Shown: positions 20,801 through 30,408 of the stretch, piece by piece
How the letters are laid out: each line of letters opens with the position of its first letter
How positions within the stretch are numbered: position 1 is the stretch's first letter
NCBI RefSeq assembly: GCF_028736175.1
Contig: NZ_CP117880.1
Location: 3,596,001 to 3,660,000 of the forward strand
Origin: Sphingobacterium oryzagri
GTDB lineage: Bacteria > Bacteroidota > Bacteroidia > Sphingobacteriales > Sphingobacteriaceae
Direction: 5' to 3'
DNA: 64,000 nucleotides
Program-made: the position numbers and the translations under genes
The notes under the pieces: model-generated
Databases searched by the model: none
What the model saw: only the letters and a program-made list of their open reading frames with translations
Told to the model about the DNA's origin: nothing

Positions 20801-22723
20801 CTACCACCCTGGATTTTGCACCAAACTTGGATTTACGGTTAACTCATATTCGGATATCGGCCAGAAATAATCTCTCGGCGCCACAAAAGTTTGCGGATAG
20901 ATGGTTCGCAAACGATAATAGTCGGTCGTCACTTCCTGGAAAACACTCCAACCCGTAATATTTTGGTTTAAATAGTTCACGGCCAATTTCCAGCGGCGTA
21001 AATCCCAAAAGCGTTTCCCTTCAAAGGCCAACTCGATCATCCTTTCGCGCTGCACAATTTCACGTAGTCCGTCTTTGGTCGTCGGTTTTCCTGGATTGGT
21101 GGAAAATGACGACCACGATTCCAATACACCAGCGAGCCCAGCGCGTGCGCGTATTTTATCAAGCGCATCGTAAACATCTTGCGAGGGGCCATAGGCTTCG
21201 TTAGCGGCCTCTGCAAACATCAGATACACATCGCTTAAACGAATGTCTGGCCAAGGGTAATTTTTGTAGCTGACACCACTGGTCGAGAAATTTTGTTCCC
21301 AGTTCACTAATTTCTTCAGGAAATATCCGGTTTCATTTCCCCAACCGTACGTATTAAATCCACCCATCTGATTCAGCTTTCCGTTGAGCACGTAAGTATC
21401 CTCATCAGAGTTGCTAGGTGTGCTGTATTTGAACCATACGCCGCCGTCAAACCCGAGGTGTGCATAAAAACGTGGTTCCCGATCGTAATTAAGGCGTGCG
21501 GTGCGGTAGCCCGGCTCGATATAGTAGCGTTCTGCTTCGGTTGCTGTACGTAAAGTAAATCGATTGGTAAAATCCAAGGTTTTATCCTCGCCGATCGGCA
21601 CACCATTCCTGGAGTAGTACATCTCGGCAATCTTCACCGGCGCCGCCAGGTGTGAGCGCGCATCGGTCACCGCAGCGTTGGTTTCCAGGCGAGCCATGGC
21701 ATCCCGCTGGATATTCCAGGCCAGACTGTTTGGGTTGGCCCAGATATGTTCAGTCTGCCAACGTTCGTTAAAACCCAGGTTAACACTTAACGTCGTCGCT
21801 GTTTGATCTGAAATAGTCAATGCGCCATACTGTGCCTTGTTAAAACGAAACAATGCAAAACCCGCCGCTTCTGCCCCATCCATCGCCGCTTTGGCCGCTT
21901 CAGCCGCCTTAACCCATTTTTGCTCATCGTAGCTTTGGTTAAACAACAGCTCGTTTTGCGAGTTGGTAAAGTTCGCATAGTCGCTATTTCCATTAAAAAG
22001 CGGACTAGCAGCAGTTAACAGCACCTGCGCCTTAACCGCAAGTATGATAGGTTTAGTAATCCTTCCCAGTTCAAATCCGCGATCTTGAATAACCGTGGGC
22101 ACCGATGTCTCCAACGCTTCGTCTAATAGACTAACGATGTAATCCGTTGTTTCATCCACGGGGCGTTGCACTACGCGCACTTGTTCTGCTGTCGCATCGA
22201 TTCCAAGATTTTCTTTGACCAACGGAATAGCTCCGTAAGCCCGCATCAGTAAAAAATGATAATAAGCCTTTAGAAACTTCACTTCACCAATCCAGCGGGA
22301 ACGGTCATTTGGCGTCAAGTCTAATACTTTTTGCGTATTCGAGACATTTTCCAGAAAAATATTGCAATCCCGAATGGCGCGCCACATGGACGTGCTCCAA
22401 ATATTGACCAGCGGATTAGCCTTATTTTGGCTTCCCCGGGCAATGTGCCAGTTGCTTCCTAACAATTCGCGTTGTGCAAACGGAATCCAAACCTCATCAC
22501 CAGCCAATAAGCCGGTATTGCTGAGCGCATCGCCATTCTCCGGTAGGTAGGAATAGCAGGTAAACAGGTATTTTTCAGCCTCGTTGCGCAAGGTAAATGC
22601 GTTTTCTATCGTGGCCAAATTATCCGGCACTACATCGATATAATCTTGACAGGCACTCAAACCTATCGCTGTCCCAACGATTAGCAAGCCGTGTCTAAGC
22701 AATTTTATTATTTTCGTTTTCAT
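20801..22723 (-). CDS. SusD/RagB-family nutrient-binding outer membrane lipoprotein
   Basis: A protein of 640 residues with lipobox GLSAC near residue 25, then the SusD N-terminal TPR-like region (ENAFTLRNEAEKYLFTCYSY, FLKAYYHFLLMRAYGAIPLV) and the C-terminal SusD region (WPDIRLSDVYLMFAEAANEA, RERMIELAFEGKRFWDLRRW, YFWPISEYELTVNPSLVQNP). It forms the lid on the SusC transporter encoded 20 bp upstream and binds oligosaccharide at the cell surface. Its length is at the upper end for the family because of an insert in the middle (about residues 290-480). Confidence 0.95.
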   Translation of the reverse strand: MKTKIIKLLRHGLLIVGTAIGLSACQDYIDVVPDNLATIENAFTLRNEAEKYLFTCYSYLPENGDALSNTGLLAGDEVWIPFAQRELLGSNWHIARGSQNKANPLVNIWSTSMWRAIRDCNIFLENVSNTQKVLDLTPNDRSRWIGEVKFLKAYYHFLLMRAYGAIPLVKENLGIDATAEQVRVVQRPVDETTDYIVSLLDEALETSVPTVIQDRGFELGRITKPIILAVKAQVLLTAASPLFNGNSDYANFTNSQNELLFNQSYDEQKWVKAAEAAKAAMDGAEAAGFALFRFNKAQYGALTISDQTATTLSVNLGFNERWQTEHIWANPNSLAWNIQRDAMARLETNAAVTDARSHLAAPVKIAEMYYSRNGVPIGEDKTLDFTNRFTLRTATEAERYYIEPGYRTARLNYDREPRFYAHLGFDGGVWFKYSTPSNSDEDTYVLNGKLNQMGGFNTYGWGNETGYFLKKLVNWEQNFSTSGVSYKNYPWPDIRLSDVYLMFAEAANEAYGPSQDVYDALDKIRARAGLAGVLESWSSFSTNPGKPTTKDGLREIVQRERMIELAFEGKRFWDLRRWKLAVNYLNQNITGWSVFQEVTTDYYRLRTIYPQTFVAPRDYFWPISEYELTVNPSLVQNPGW

Positions 22724-22743
22724 AATCTATTCGCTGATAACTC

Positions 22744-25700
22744 TTAAAATGAAAATTGAAGGCCTAAATTGTAGACTGCTTGTACAGGATATCCCAATCC
22801 CTTACCGCCCATTTCTACATCCCATAATTTGAATCGACTGATCGCAAACAAGTTGGTTGCATTGGCATACAGGCGCAGGTTGTTTGCACGAATACGTTTC
22901 AGCAATCTTTCCGTTACGTTATAGCCCAGCTCGAGACTCTTCAAGCGCAGGAATGCGCCGTCGCGCAGCCACCATGTCGACGACTGGTTGTTATTGGCTA
23001 CTACGCCCTCGCTCAAGCGTGGCCAAAAAGCATATAAATCCCGGTTATCTTCGCTCCAGTAACTATCTGCTATCGCTTGCAACAGTCCGTTTTGATTTCC
23101 GCCATTTAAGTAAAAAGGCGATATATTTTGCGCATTAATCATAAAAGAAGACCGCGCAGATCCTTGGAAAAAGAAAGAGAAGTCGAGGCCTTTCCAGCCC
23201 AATGTACCGCCAAAGCCGTAGATCAATTCCGGGTTTTCGGGGTATCCAATCGCTACCCTATCCAAATCAGAAATAACTCCGTCACCGTTCAGGTCGCGAT
23301 ATTTAATATCGCCCCCGAGGTAATCCTCGCCTGGCGTACCAAATTGCATTGGCGAATTGACAGCTTCCTGATCATCCACAAAAAGACGTTCGGCCAGGTA
23401 ACCAAAGTATTGTTTCACCGGATAACCTTGGGTGTATCGGTATGATTCGGCATAAGCCGGCTCATCAACAATGAGCATTTTACTCTTTGCATAGGTCAAT
23501 GTTCCTCGACCGTTTACATACCAACCATCGCCAAACGATTTCTGATAATTTACGGTAAGGTCGACACCTTTGCTTTCTGCCTTATTGGTATTGGCAATGA
23601 TCGCTGCCTGCAAGCCCATCGTGGCCGGGATAAACGATCGTCCGGTCAATATGTTGCTTCGTGTTTGTTGATAAGCATCTACATTGATCGATAAGCCGTT
23701 TACAAATTCCAAATCTAAACCCAGGTTAATCTGTTTGGATCGCTCCCAGGTGATGCCTGGATTGGCGTAACGACTCACCGAAATACCCGGGCGAGCGTAG
23801 CCTCCCAGCTCGCCAAATGCAGCACCAAAGTTGCTATTGTTCATATTGACTTCAGACAAGTAAAAGAAGCGTTCTGATCGCTCTCCAATCTGATCATTCC
23901 CGACAAAACCGTAGGTACCGCGCAATTTGAAATTGGAAATCACCTTGGTTAAAGGTTCAAAAAAGGACTCGTTAGAAATATTATAGGCTAAACCGAAGGA
24001 TGGGAAGAAACCCATACGGTTATTTTGCGCAAAGCGTTCCGATCCGTTATACCCAAAGTTAAACTCCGCCAGGTAGCGATCATCAAAACCATAGGTGAAA
24101 CGACCCGACAGCCCCATGTTTCGCGAGGGCAACGACAGTTGTAAACTTCCGGCATTACCACTCAACTGACTCTGCATCAAGCCTAACAACATACCGCCTA
24201 CGCGATGCTTGCCAAAGCTATGCCCATAATTAGCCATAGCATGCGCATAAAACATGGAGTTGACTGTTTTCTCAGACTCGGCGTAGTTGAGGTATTCTGT
24301 TCCTACCGTACCGATCGAACCCGTACCGCCATCGTTCAGCACACGCAAAGCGATATTTCCATCTGGGCTTACCGAGCCCGAGTAGTAAAACGGATTATAC
24401 TGCCTACTCACCTCAAAATAAGCGTAACGCTTTACATAAGCCATTCCGGTCAAGGTTAAACCCGGTATCAAGTGGTTTAAATCTTGTTTGATCTCCAATT
24501 GCGGCATAATCGTGGATGAATTATACTCTTGGTAGCCTCGCACCATTTCGGCGTAAGGATTGACATATAGACCGCCGTTCCTGGTCAGCGCGTTTCCGAA
24601 TAATGGGTGTTGTATGTAAGGCATCATAGACGCTGGATAAACCGCCGGAAAAGCGACCGGATTAGACCATAAAGCACGTCTAAAAGTTGCTGTACCGCCA
24701 TTAATGCGATTGCCATCATCGTCATATCCACCAATAGGACCGATATAATCGTCAAACTGTGCATAAAAACGTACGATACCTGTAGTCGTCGGCGTAAAAT
24801 TCAAGTCTACGTTAGAGCGCAATGAATAGTTTTTCAGCTTGATATTGGTGTTAAAATTATTGAGCCCCTCTACCTTTAAAATACCGTTATCAATATTATA
24901 CGTTCCGGCCAGGTAATAACGTGCTTTTGCGCCACCACCGGTTACACTCATGTTGAAACGTTGGTTTAAAGTATTATCCTTGATCAGTTGGTCGATCCAG
25001 TTGTTGTTTGGATATAATAAGGGATCATCACCAGCCTTGGTATGGTCAATTTTACTTTGCCAATATGGTAATTGTCCGCTGGCTGCATTTGCCGGTCTGG
25101 TCAAAAAGGCCTCATTAGCCATTTCCATGTAGGTAATGTTATCTGCAAACCTGAAATTCCGCGTATTCGTCGATAGCGAATTTTCCATACGGAAATCAAA
25201 TTTGGTTTGCCCCTCGGTACCCATTTTGGTGGTTATCAGTACGACACCATTAGCACCGCGCGCACCGTATACTGCTGCGGCATTTGCATCTTTCAATACC
25301 GAGAAGGAAGCAATATCATCCGGTTGCAAACGCGCCATTTCTGTGGCGTTCGACTCGACGTTGTCGATCAAAATCAAGGGATCTTGCTTTCCGGTACCGA
25401 ACGTGCCTAAGCCACGAATAAAGAAATTGGCATTGTCTGAGCCAGGCTCACCCGAACGTTGAAACGCAATCATACCGGCTACACGACCGGCTAACATCGT
25501 CGTTAAATTGCTGGTTGGCCCTTTTAATTGTTTGGGATCTACCGTCGTGATTGACCCCACGACAGACGCTCTTTTCTCGCGTTGCCCAAATCCGGTGACC
25601 ACCACATCCTCAATGACGCTATCGTCCTCTTGGAGCGACACATTAAGCGTTAGCGAACCCGAAGCATCGGCAACTTTTCCTGCTAAAGAAATCTCTTGCC

Positions 25701-25947
25701 GTAAATAGCCGACATTGCTAAAAACGAGTGTCATTCCGGCGGGAGCGCTGATTACGTAGGCGCCGTTCACGTCGGTCACCGCGCGCGCCTCGCCTCCCAA
25801 GACACCAATGGTTACTCCTTCCAACGGAGTAGCCCCGCCTGTCACTATCCCCTTCACGCTCAGGTTTTGTGCCTGCGTAACGCCGCACATCGCCATAAAG
25901 CAAAGCAATAGTCCTAAGCTTTGATAAAGCACTTTGTATCTTTTCAT
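22744..25947 (-). CDS. SusC/RagA-family TonB-linked outer membrane transporter (PUL)
   Basis: A protein of 1067 residues. After a signal peptide ending GVTQA it has a carboxypeptidase regulatory-like domain (SVKGIVTGGATPLEGVTIGV, about 27-110) and a TonB box region (VVTGFGQREKRASVVGSI). The plug has NFFIRGLGTFGTGKQDPLI and SFSVLKDANAAAVYGARGA, and a long 22-strand-type barrel ends AVYNLGLQFSF. There is no STN domain, which fits control by the divergent HTCS and not by an ECF/FecR pair. It should import the glycan fragments bound by SusD. It is the first gene of a six-gene unit and carries G-run repeats 80-106 bp upstream. Confidence 0.95.
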   Translation of the reverse strand: MKRYKVLYQSLGLLLCFMAMCGVTQAQNLSVKGIVTGGATPLEGVTIGVLGGEARAVTDVNGAYVISAPAGMTLVFSNVGYLRQEISLAGKVADASGSLTLNVSLQEDDSVIEDVVVTGFGQREKRASVVGSITTVDPKQLKGPTSNLTTMLAGRVAGMIAFQRSGEPGSDNANFFIRGLGTFGTGKQDPLILIDNVESNATEMARLQPDDIASFSVLKDANAAAVYGARGANGVVLITTKMGTEGQTKFDFRMENSLSTNTRNFRFADNITYMEMANEAFLTRPANAASGQLPYWQSKIDHTKAGDDPLLYPNNNWIDQLIKDNTLNQRFNMSVTGGGAKARYYLAGTYNIDNGILKVEGLNNFNTNIKLKNYSLRSNVDLNFTPTTTGIVRFYAQFDDYIGPIGGYDDDGNRINGGTATFRRALWSNPVAFPAVYPASMMPYIQHPLFGNALTRNGGLYVNPYAEMVRGYQEYNSSTIMPQLEIKQDLNHLIPGLTLTGMAYVKRYAYFEVSRQYNPFYYSGSVSPDGNIALRVLNDGGTGSIGTVGTEYLNYAESEKTVNSMFYAHAMANYGHSFGKHRVGGMLLGLMQSQLSGNAGSLQLSLPSRNMGLSGRFTYGFDDRYLAEFNFGYNGSERFAQNNRMGFFPSFGLAYNISNESFFEPLTKVISNFKLRGTYGFVGNDQIGERSERFFYLSEVNMNNSNFGAAFGELGGYARPGISVSRYANPGITWERSKQINLGLDLEFVNGLSINVDAYQQTRSNILTGRSFIPATMGLQAAIIANTNKAESKGVDLTVNYQKSFGDGWYVNGRGTLTYAKSKMLIVDEPAYAESYRYTQGYPVKQYFGYLAERLFVDDQEAVNSPMQFGTPGEDYLGGDIKYRDLNGDGVISDLDRVAIGYPENPELIYGFGGTLGWKGLDFSFFFQGSARSSFMINAQNISPFYLNGGNQNGLLQAIADSYWSEDNRDLYAFWPRLSEGVVANNNQSSTWWLRDGAFLRLKSLELGYNVTERLLKRIRANNLRLYANATNLFAISRFKLWDVEMGGKGLGYPVQAVYNLGLQFSF

Positions 25948-26013
25948 TGTACATTAATTTGGTTAGTTATATGCAGCCTTAGCTATGCCGCAGCACAATA
26001 ATCGGTAGTTGTT

Positions 26014-26059
26014 GCTAAAATAATCAGGGGGTATTTAGCTAAAAACAGGGGGGAAACTA
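26014..26059 (-). promoter_or_regulatory. Candidate HTCS operator upstream of susC, direct repeats
   Basis: Two direct repeats on the plus strand. The first begins GCTAAAATAATCAGGGGG (26014-26031) and the second GCTAAAAACAGGGGGG (26038-26053), and each is followed by an A/T-rich heptamer. A partial third copy, GGCAAAAAATA, follows at 26060. Direct repeats bound by the AraC domain are known for HTCS-controlled PULs. The region 25948-26242 between susC and the HTCS gene holds nothing else apart from the HTCS promoter. Confidence 0.55.
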
Positions 26060-26180
26060 GGCAAAAAATAGTCGACTTATTCGTCTCTTTACGTTAGTTG
26101 CTGGATTTTAGCCTTTGCAAACCGTATATTAACCAATTGCTAAAATCAGCTGTATTTTCTTAGTTACGCAGCAAGATCGC

Positions 26181-26212
26181 TTTGCAGATTTTACAGTTTG
26201 TAATTATATTTA
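26181..26212 (+). promoter_or_regulatory. Promoter of the HTCS gene
   Basis: TTTG at 26181-26184, then exactly 20 bp, then TATATTTA at 26205-26212. This matches the TTTG/TAnnTTTG promoter with one mismatch in the last base. The predicted leader is about 25 nt. Confidence 0.55.
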
Positions 26213-26242
26213 GGCAGTCAACTACCCCTAACCGATCTAAAT

Positions 26243-29200
26243 ATGAAGAACTTACTTCTCCTTGTATTGCTTTGCCTTATGAAAGGCGCACTCGCACAAA
26301 GCAACGTGCAGTATATCGGTATTGAGCAGGGTTTGTCTAATGATTATGTCACAGATATTTATCAGGATAAGGCCGGTTTTATGTGGTTTGGTACCAATGG
26401 TGGCTTAAACCGCTTTGATGGCTACGAATTTATCAATTACCGAAATATCCCGTTAGACAGCCGTTCGCTGCCGGACAATCGGATTACCGATATTACCGAA
26501 GATGCGGAAGGCAATTTATGGATTGCTACGAAAGTAGGCGCGGCTGTGTTACACAAAAATCAAAAGGCCTTTAGCCGGTTGCGCTTGTGGAACAAAGCCA
26601 ATCAACTGGACACGATAGACTTTTCGATACATCAATTAGAGACAACCAAACGCGGCATCTTGTTTGCCGGAAGCGGACAAGCTGGCTTGCTGGTCATTGA
26701 GCATTGTAAAAGTGGTTTCGGCGCCAAGACAGTGCCGCTACAGCTAGCCAATCAAGATCCGCGAGATCATTACAATGTGCATGCCATGTGCAAAACTGCA
26801 GGCGACCAGTTGTGGGCCGTGGTGCAAGGTGTGGGTCTATGTTATTACGACCAGTCCAGTCACAGCTTGCGCTTAAAAGTTAGCGGAAACTTTAATGCAA
26901 CCACCATGACCAGCTCCAGTGATGGCGATATTTGGTTTTCTACCAACTGGGGCTTGCGCCGTTACCGTCCAGGCACCAATACGTTTACAGATTTTTCTGC
27001 GGCCAATGGCTTACGTATCGAACGCATCGTACATCTGTACTTTGGTAAAGATCAAAAAATGTGGGTATGTACAGACGGTGGCGGCATACAGAAAATAGCT
27101 ATTCACAGCGGCGCAATTATCAGCAACGACGAGGGCATCAATAACTTACTAACCAGCAATGCTGTTTTTGCTGTTTATGAAGATCTTTCCAGCCGTCAAT
27201 GGATTGGCACGTTACGCGGCGGTATCAATGTTATCGACCCCAACAAAGGCCGATTCAAACTAGCGACCAACAGCGCTTCCAAGCAGAAAATAGATGCAAA
27301 AGACTTTGTCTTGTCTATTGCGGAAGCAGATAAAGACAAACTTTGGATAGGAACCGAAGGTGCTGGCATCAGACAATGGGATATGCAAAAACAACAGTTT
27401 AGTAACATCGCACTTCCCGGAAGCCATCCGATCAACAAAGCTTTCGTGACGGATATGGTGCAAGATGACGATCAACAGCTTTGGATAGCAACCTACGACC
27501 AAGGCATTGTGCGCATGGATACCAAAACCGGAGCCACCAAACAGTATTCTTGCTTTTATCCACACACCAGCTATGCCAATCGAGCCATCTGGCGATTATA
27601 CAAAGACAGCCGACAGCAGATTTGGGCTGCCACGCTCAACGGTGGCCACCTTTACAAGCTGGATCAGCAAAAAAACGAATTTACGGCGGTCGATGTGGAT
27701 ATTCGGGATATACTGGTCATTTCCCAGGAAAACGAGAACAGCTTTTGGTTTGGTTCGTGGGCAGAAGTATTTCACTACGACCCGAGCCGAAAAATCGGAA
27801 AGAAATACACGATAGGTACGCCCGTGCGTTTCATCTTGCACGCCAGCCAGCAATATGCCTGGATCGGTACAGAAGGCGGCGGTTTATTGCATTTTAACAA
27901 ACACGATGGCACATTTAAGCGCTACACCGAGAAAGACGGACTTCCGAGCAACACCCTGCTCAATGCTTTAGCAGACAAACAAGGAAACCTGTGGATTTCC
28001 ACCTACAATGGGCTTTCCAAGTTTAATCCCGAGCGCTTGACGTTCCAAAATTTCAATAAAACAGATGGTTTACAAAGCAATCAGTTTAGCTATAATGCCG
28101 CCTTAAAACGCCAAAGTGGGGAGCTCGTATTTGGCGGTATACGCGGTTTCAACTACTTCTACCCTGCTGATTTAACCTTCTCAGCGTCTTTTCCGCCCGT
28201 AACACTCACGCAGCTTTCTATCGATAATAAACCGTACAGCAACCTGCATGACTACCAAAACGCTCCGCTGGCCAACCTCAACGATCTCACTATTCCGTAT
28301 GATAAAGCGGTGCTTTCTATCTCATTTGCCGCTTTGGAATACACTTTTCCAGATAAAATTAAGTACGCATATTTTCTTGAAGGTTGGGATAAAGATTGGA
28401 ACTATGTTGACAAACAACGTACAGCACATTACTCTCATCTCAAAGAAGGAACGTATACCCTACGCATCAAATCAACCGATGCCAGTGGTAAATGGAATAC
28501 GGCCGAACGACAAGTAAAGATACGCATTCTTCCGCCCTGGTGGCGTAGTTTATGGGCTTACTTATTGTATGCCAGCTTCGTTGTCGCCGCCCTTTATATA
28601 TACAGAAATTACGTAAAATATAGAGCAGCCCTCTTGTTTAAACTGAAAACCAGTGAATTTGAACGAGATAAGGAGCATGAGCTGCATCAGAAAAAAATCA
28701 CGTTTTTTACCCATATCGCGCATGAGTTTAGGACGCCTCTAACCCTGATCGTCAACCCGATAAAAGAAATGCTTTATCCCGCCGACATGAGTGACAGCCA
28801 TTCGGCGCCACAGGAGCTGCATCAGGTGTACAATAATGCGAAGCGCCTGCTCAGCCTCGTGGATAAGCTACTGCTTTTTCAAAAAGCCGATGGCGATTTC
28901 GATCAGCTACGCTTGGTACGCCTTGATATCGTTAGTTTGAGTCGCGAAGTATTTTATTGTTTCCAACAATTGGCACATGCCCGAAAAATTGACTATCAGT
29001 TTCAGAGCGAAGCAGAGAGCTGCGAAATACTAGGCGATCGCGAGAAATTAGAAATCTGCTTATTTAATCTTTTTCACAATGCACTCAAGTTTACGGCAAG
29101 TCGCGGCCGCGTTATCATCACACTCTGCGTCAAGCAAGGGATGGTCGATATCACCGTATCCGACTCCGGAAACGGCCAGTACACGCCCCTGTCTGATGAT

Positions 29201-30319
29201 ATTTTCAAAGCTTTCCAACGCGATTACGGTAGCAACAGCAAAGCCAAAGAAGGCTTTGGCATCGGGTTATTTTTAGTTAAAAAGTTTATGCAGGCACACG
29301 CCGGTGAAATACGCTTTGCGCCCAACACGATAGGCGGCACAAGTTTTAGCATCGAATTGCCCCTACCAACCGCCTTTGGCAAAGAGCAGCTAATCTATGA
29401 AGATGTCGCAGAGCACTCGGTATTCTTGCACGAATTAATGGAAGAGGAACATATCCCGATACCCGAAACAGCCGTATCGTCTTACGAAGAGGAAAAAAAA
29501 GCCAATATCAGCAACTTGACAACAGAACGCGACATTATGTTGTTGGTCGACGATAATGCAGAAATCAGAACCTACATCAGCAAGATTTTCCAGGCTGATT
29601 TTGATATCGTACAGGCCGAAAATGGTGAAGAGGCGCTTACACTTTTGCGCAAAATGGAGCCGAGCATTGTCATCAGCGACGTTGTTATGCATGGTATATC
29701 CGGCATTGATCTTTGCGAAAAAATCAAGAAAAACAACAAGCTAAGCCATATTCCCGTCATCCTCCTTACCGCCAGCTTCTCGGCAGATATAAAATTGAAA
29801 GGCATCGAGGGTGGTGCTGATGACTATATTACGAAGCCTTTTGAAAAGGAACTGCTCACCGCCCGGGTACGCAATCTTTTGGACAACAGGCATCGCTTGC
29901 ATCAGTATTTCCATAGCGAGATTACACTCCAAACCAACGACTATAAAGTTCCGGCCGCTTACAAAGATTTTTTGCAACAGGCGATGCAAGTTGTCGAAAC
30001 GCATATTTTGGAGAGCGATTTTACGGTGAAAACCTTGGCCGATAAACTCGGGATGAGCCATTCCAACCTTTACCGTAAAATCAAATCGATATCCGGAAAA
30101 TCGGCCAATGAATTTATCCGGTACATCCGCTTGCGCAACGTAGCGCGGACGCTTATTGACACCAATGCGAATATCAACGAAGCCGCCTATACGGCAGGCT
30201 TTAACGACATCAAACATTTTCGTCAGCAATTTTCCAAGCTTTTTGGCTGTACACCGTCTGAATACCGGAAACGATATGCCCATTTGAAAAACAGATACCA
30301 CCTCGCGATCAAACAATAG
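26243..30319 (+). CDS. Hybrid two-component system (HTCS) sensor-regulator
   Basis: A protein of 1358 residues with the full HTCS plan. A signal peptide (ending GALAQ) is followed by two seven-bladed propellers of two-component regulator repeats (about 20-660, with repeats such as DKAGFMWFGTNGGLNRFDGY). Then come a Y_Y_Y domain (about 690-755), a membrane helix (about 770-790), HisKA with H827 in HIAHEFRTPLTL, and HATPase_c with NALKF, SDSGNG and GFGIGLFLVKKF. A receiver domain with D1146 in VISDVVMHGISG is followed by an AraC helix-turn-helix (about 1255-1350). It senses a periplasmic oligosaccharide and activates the PUL. It is divergent from susC, which is its likely target along with the GH16-GH43 unit. 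Confidence 0.95.
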   Translation: MKNLLLLVLLCLMKGALAQSNVQYIGIEQGLSNDYVTDIYQDKAGFMWFGTNGGLNRFDGYEFINYRNIPLDSRSLPDNRITDITEDAEGNLWIATKVGAAVLHKNQKAFSRLRLWNKANQLDTIDFSIHQLETTKRGILFAGSGQAGLLVIEHCKSGFGAKTVPLQLANQDPRDHYNVHAMCKTAGDQLWAVVQGVGLCYYDQSSHSLRLKVSGNFNATTMTSSSDGDIWFSTNWGLRRYRPGTNTFTDFSAANGLRIERIVHLYFGKDQKMWVCTDGGGIQKIAIHSGAIISNDEGINNLLTSNAVFAVYEDLSSRQWIGTLRGGINVIDPNKGRFKLATNSASKQKIDAKDFVLSIAEADKDKLWIGTEGAGIRQWDMQKQQFSNIALPGSHPINKAFVTDMVQDDDQQLWIATYDQGIVRMDTKTGATKQYSCFYPHTSYANRAIWRLYKDSRQQIWAATLNGGHLYKLDQQKNEFTAVDVDIRDILVISQENENSFWFGSWAEVFHYDPSRKIGKKYTIGTPVRFILHASQQYAWIGTEGGGLLHFNKHDGTFKRYTEKDGLPSNTLLNALADKQGNLWISTYNGLSKFNPERLTFQNFNKTDGLQSNQFSYNAALKRQSGELVFGGIRGFNYFYPADLTFSASFPPVTLTQLSIDNKPYSNLHDYQNAPLANLNDLTIPYDKAVLSISFAALEYTFPDKIKYAYFLEGWDKDWNYVDKQRTAHYSHLKEGTYTLRIKSTDASGKWNTAERQVKIRILPPWWRSLWAYLLYASFVVAALYIYRNYVKYRAALLFKLKTSEFERDKEHELHQKKITFFTHIAHEFRTPLTLIVNPIKEMLYPADMSDSHSAPQELHQVYNNAKRLLSLVDKLLLFQKADGDFDQLRLVRLDIVSLSREVFYCFQQLAHARKIDYQFQSEAESCEILGDREKLEICLFNLFHNALKFTASRGRVIITLCVKQGMVDITVSDSGNGQYTPLSDDIFKAFQRDYGSNSKAKEGFGIGLFLVKKFMQAHAGEIRFAPNTIGGTSFSIELPLPTAFGKEQLIYEDVAEHSVFLHELMEEEHIPIPETAVSSYEEEKKANISNLTTERDIMLLVDDNAEIRTYISKIFQADFDIVQAENGEEALTLLRKMEPSIVISDVVMHGISGIDLCEKIKKNNKLSHIPVILLTASFSADIKLKGIEGGADDYITKPFEKELLTARVRNLLDNRHRLHQYFHSEITLQTNDYKVPAAYKDFLQQAMQVVETHILESDFTVKTLADKLGMSHSNLYRKIKSISGKSANEFIRYIRLRNVARTLIDTNANINEAAYTAGFNDIKHFRQQFSKLFGCTPSEYRKRYAHLKNRYHLAIKQ

Positions 30320-30347
30320 CGCGCAAAAAAAACAGAAGTTGCAGGCA

Positions 30348-30386
30348 GCAGGCATTTTTTTTAACGAAGATGCCTGCTTCGTTAAA
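30348..30386 (+). promoter_or_regulatory. Overlapping, mutually exclusive hairpins between HTCS and MFS genes
   Basis: GCAGGCAT (30348-30355) can pair with ATGCCTGC (30370-30377). Alternatively TTTAACGAAG (30360-30369) can pair with CTTCGTTAAA (30377-30386). The two stems cannot form together, and eight T residues lie at 30355-30362. This could be terminator remains or an attenuator ahead of the exporter gene. Confidence 0.35.
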
Positions 30387-30408
30387 ATTTTTGCAACCTT
30401 TGTTTACC

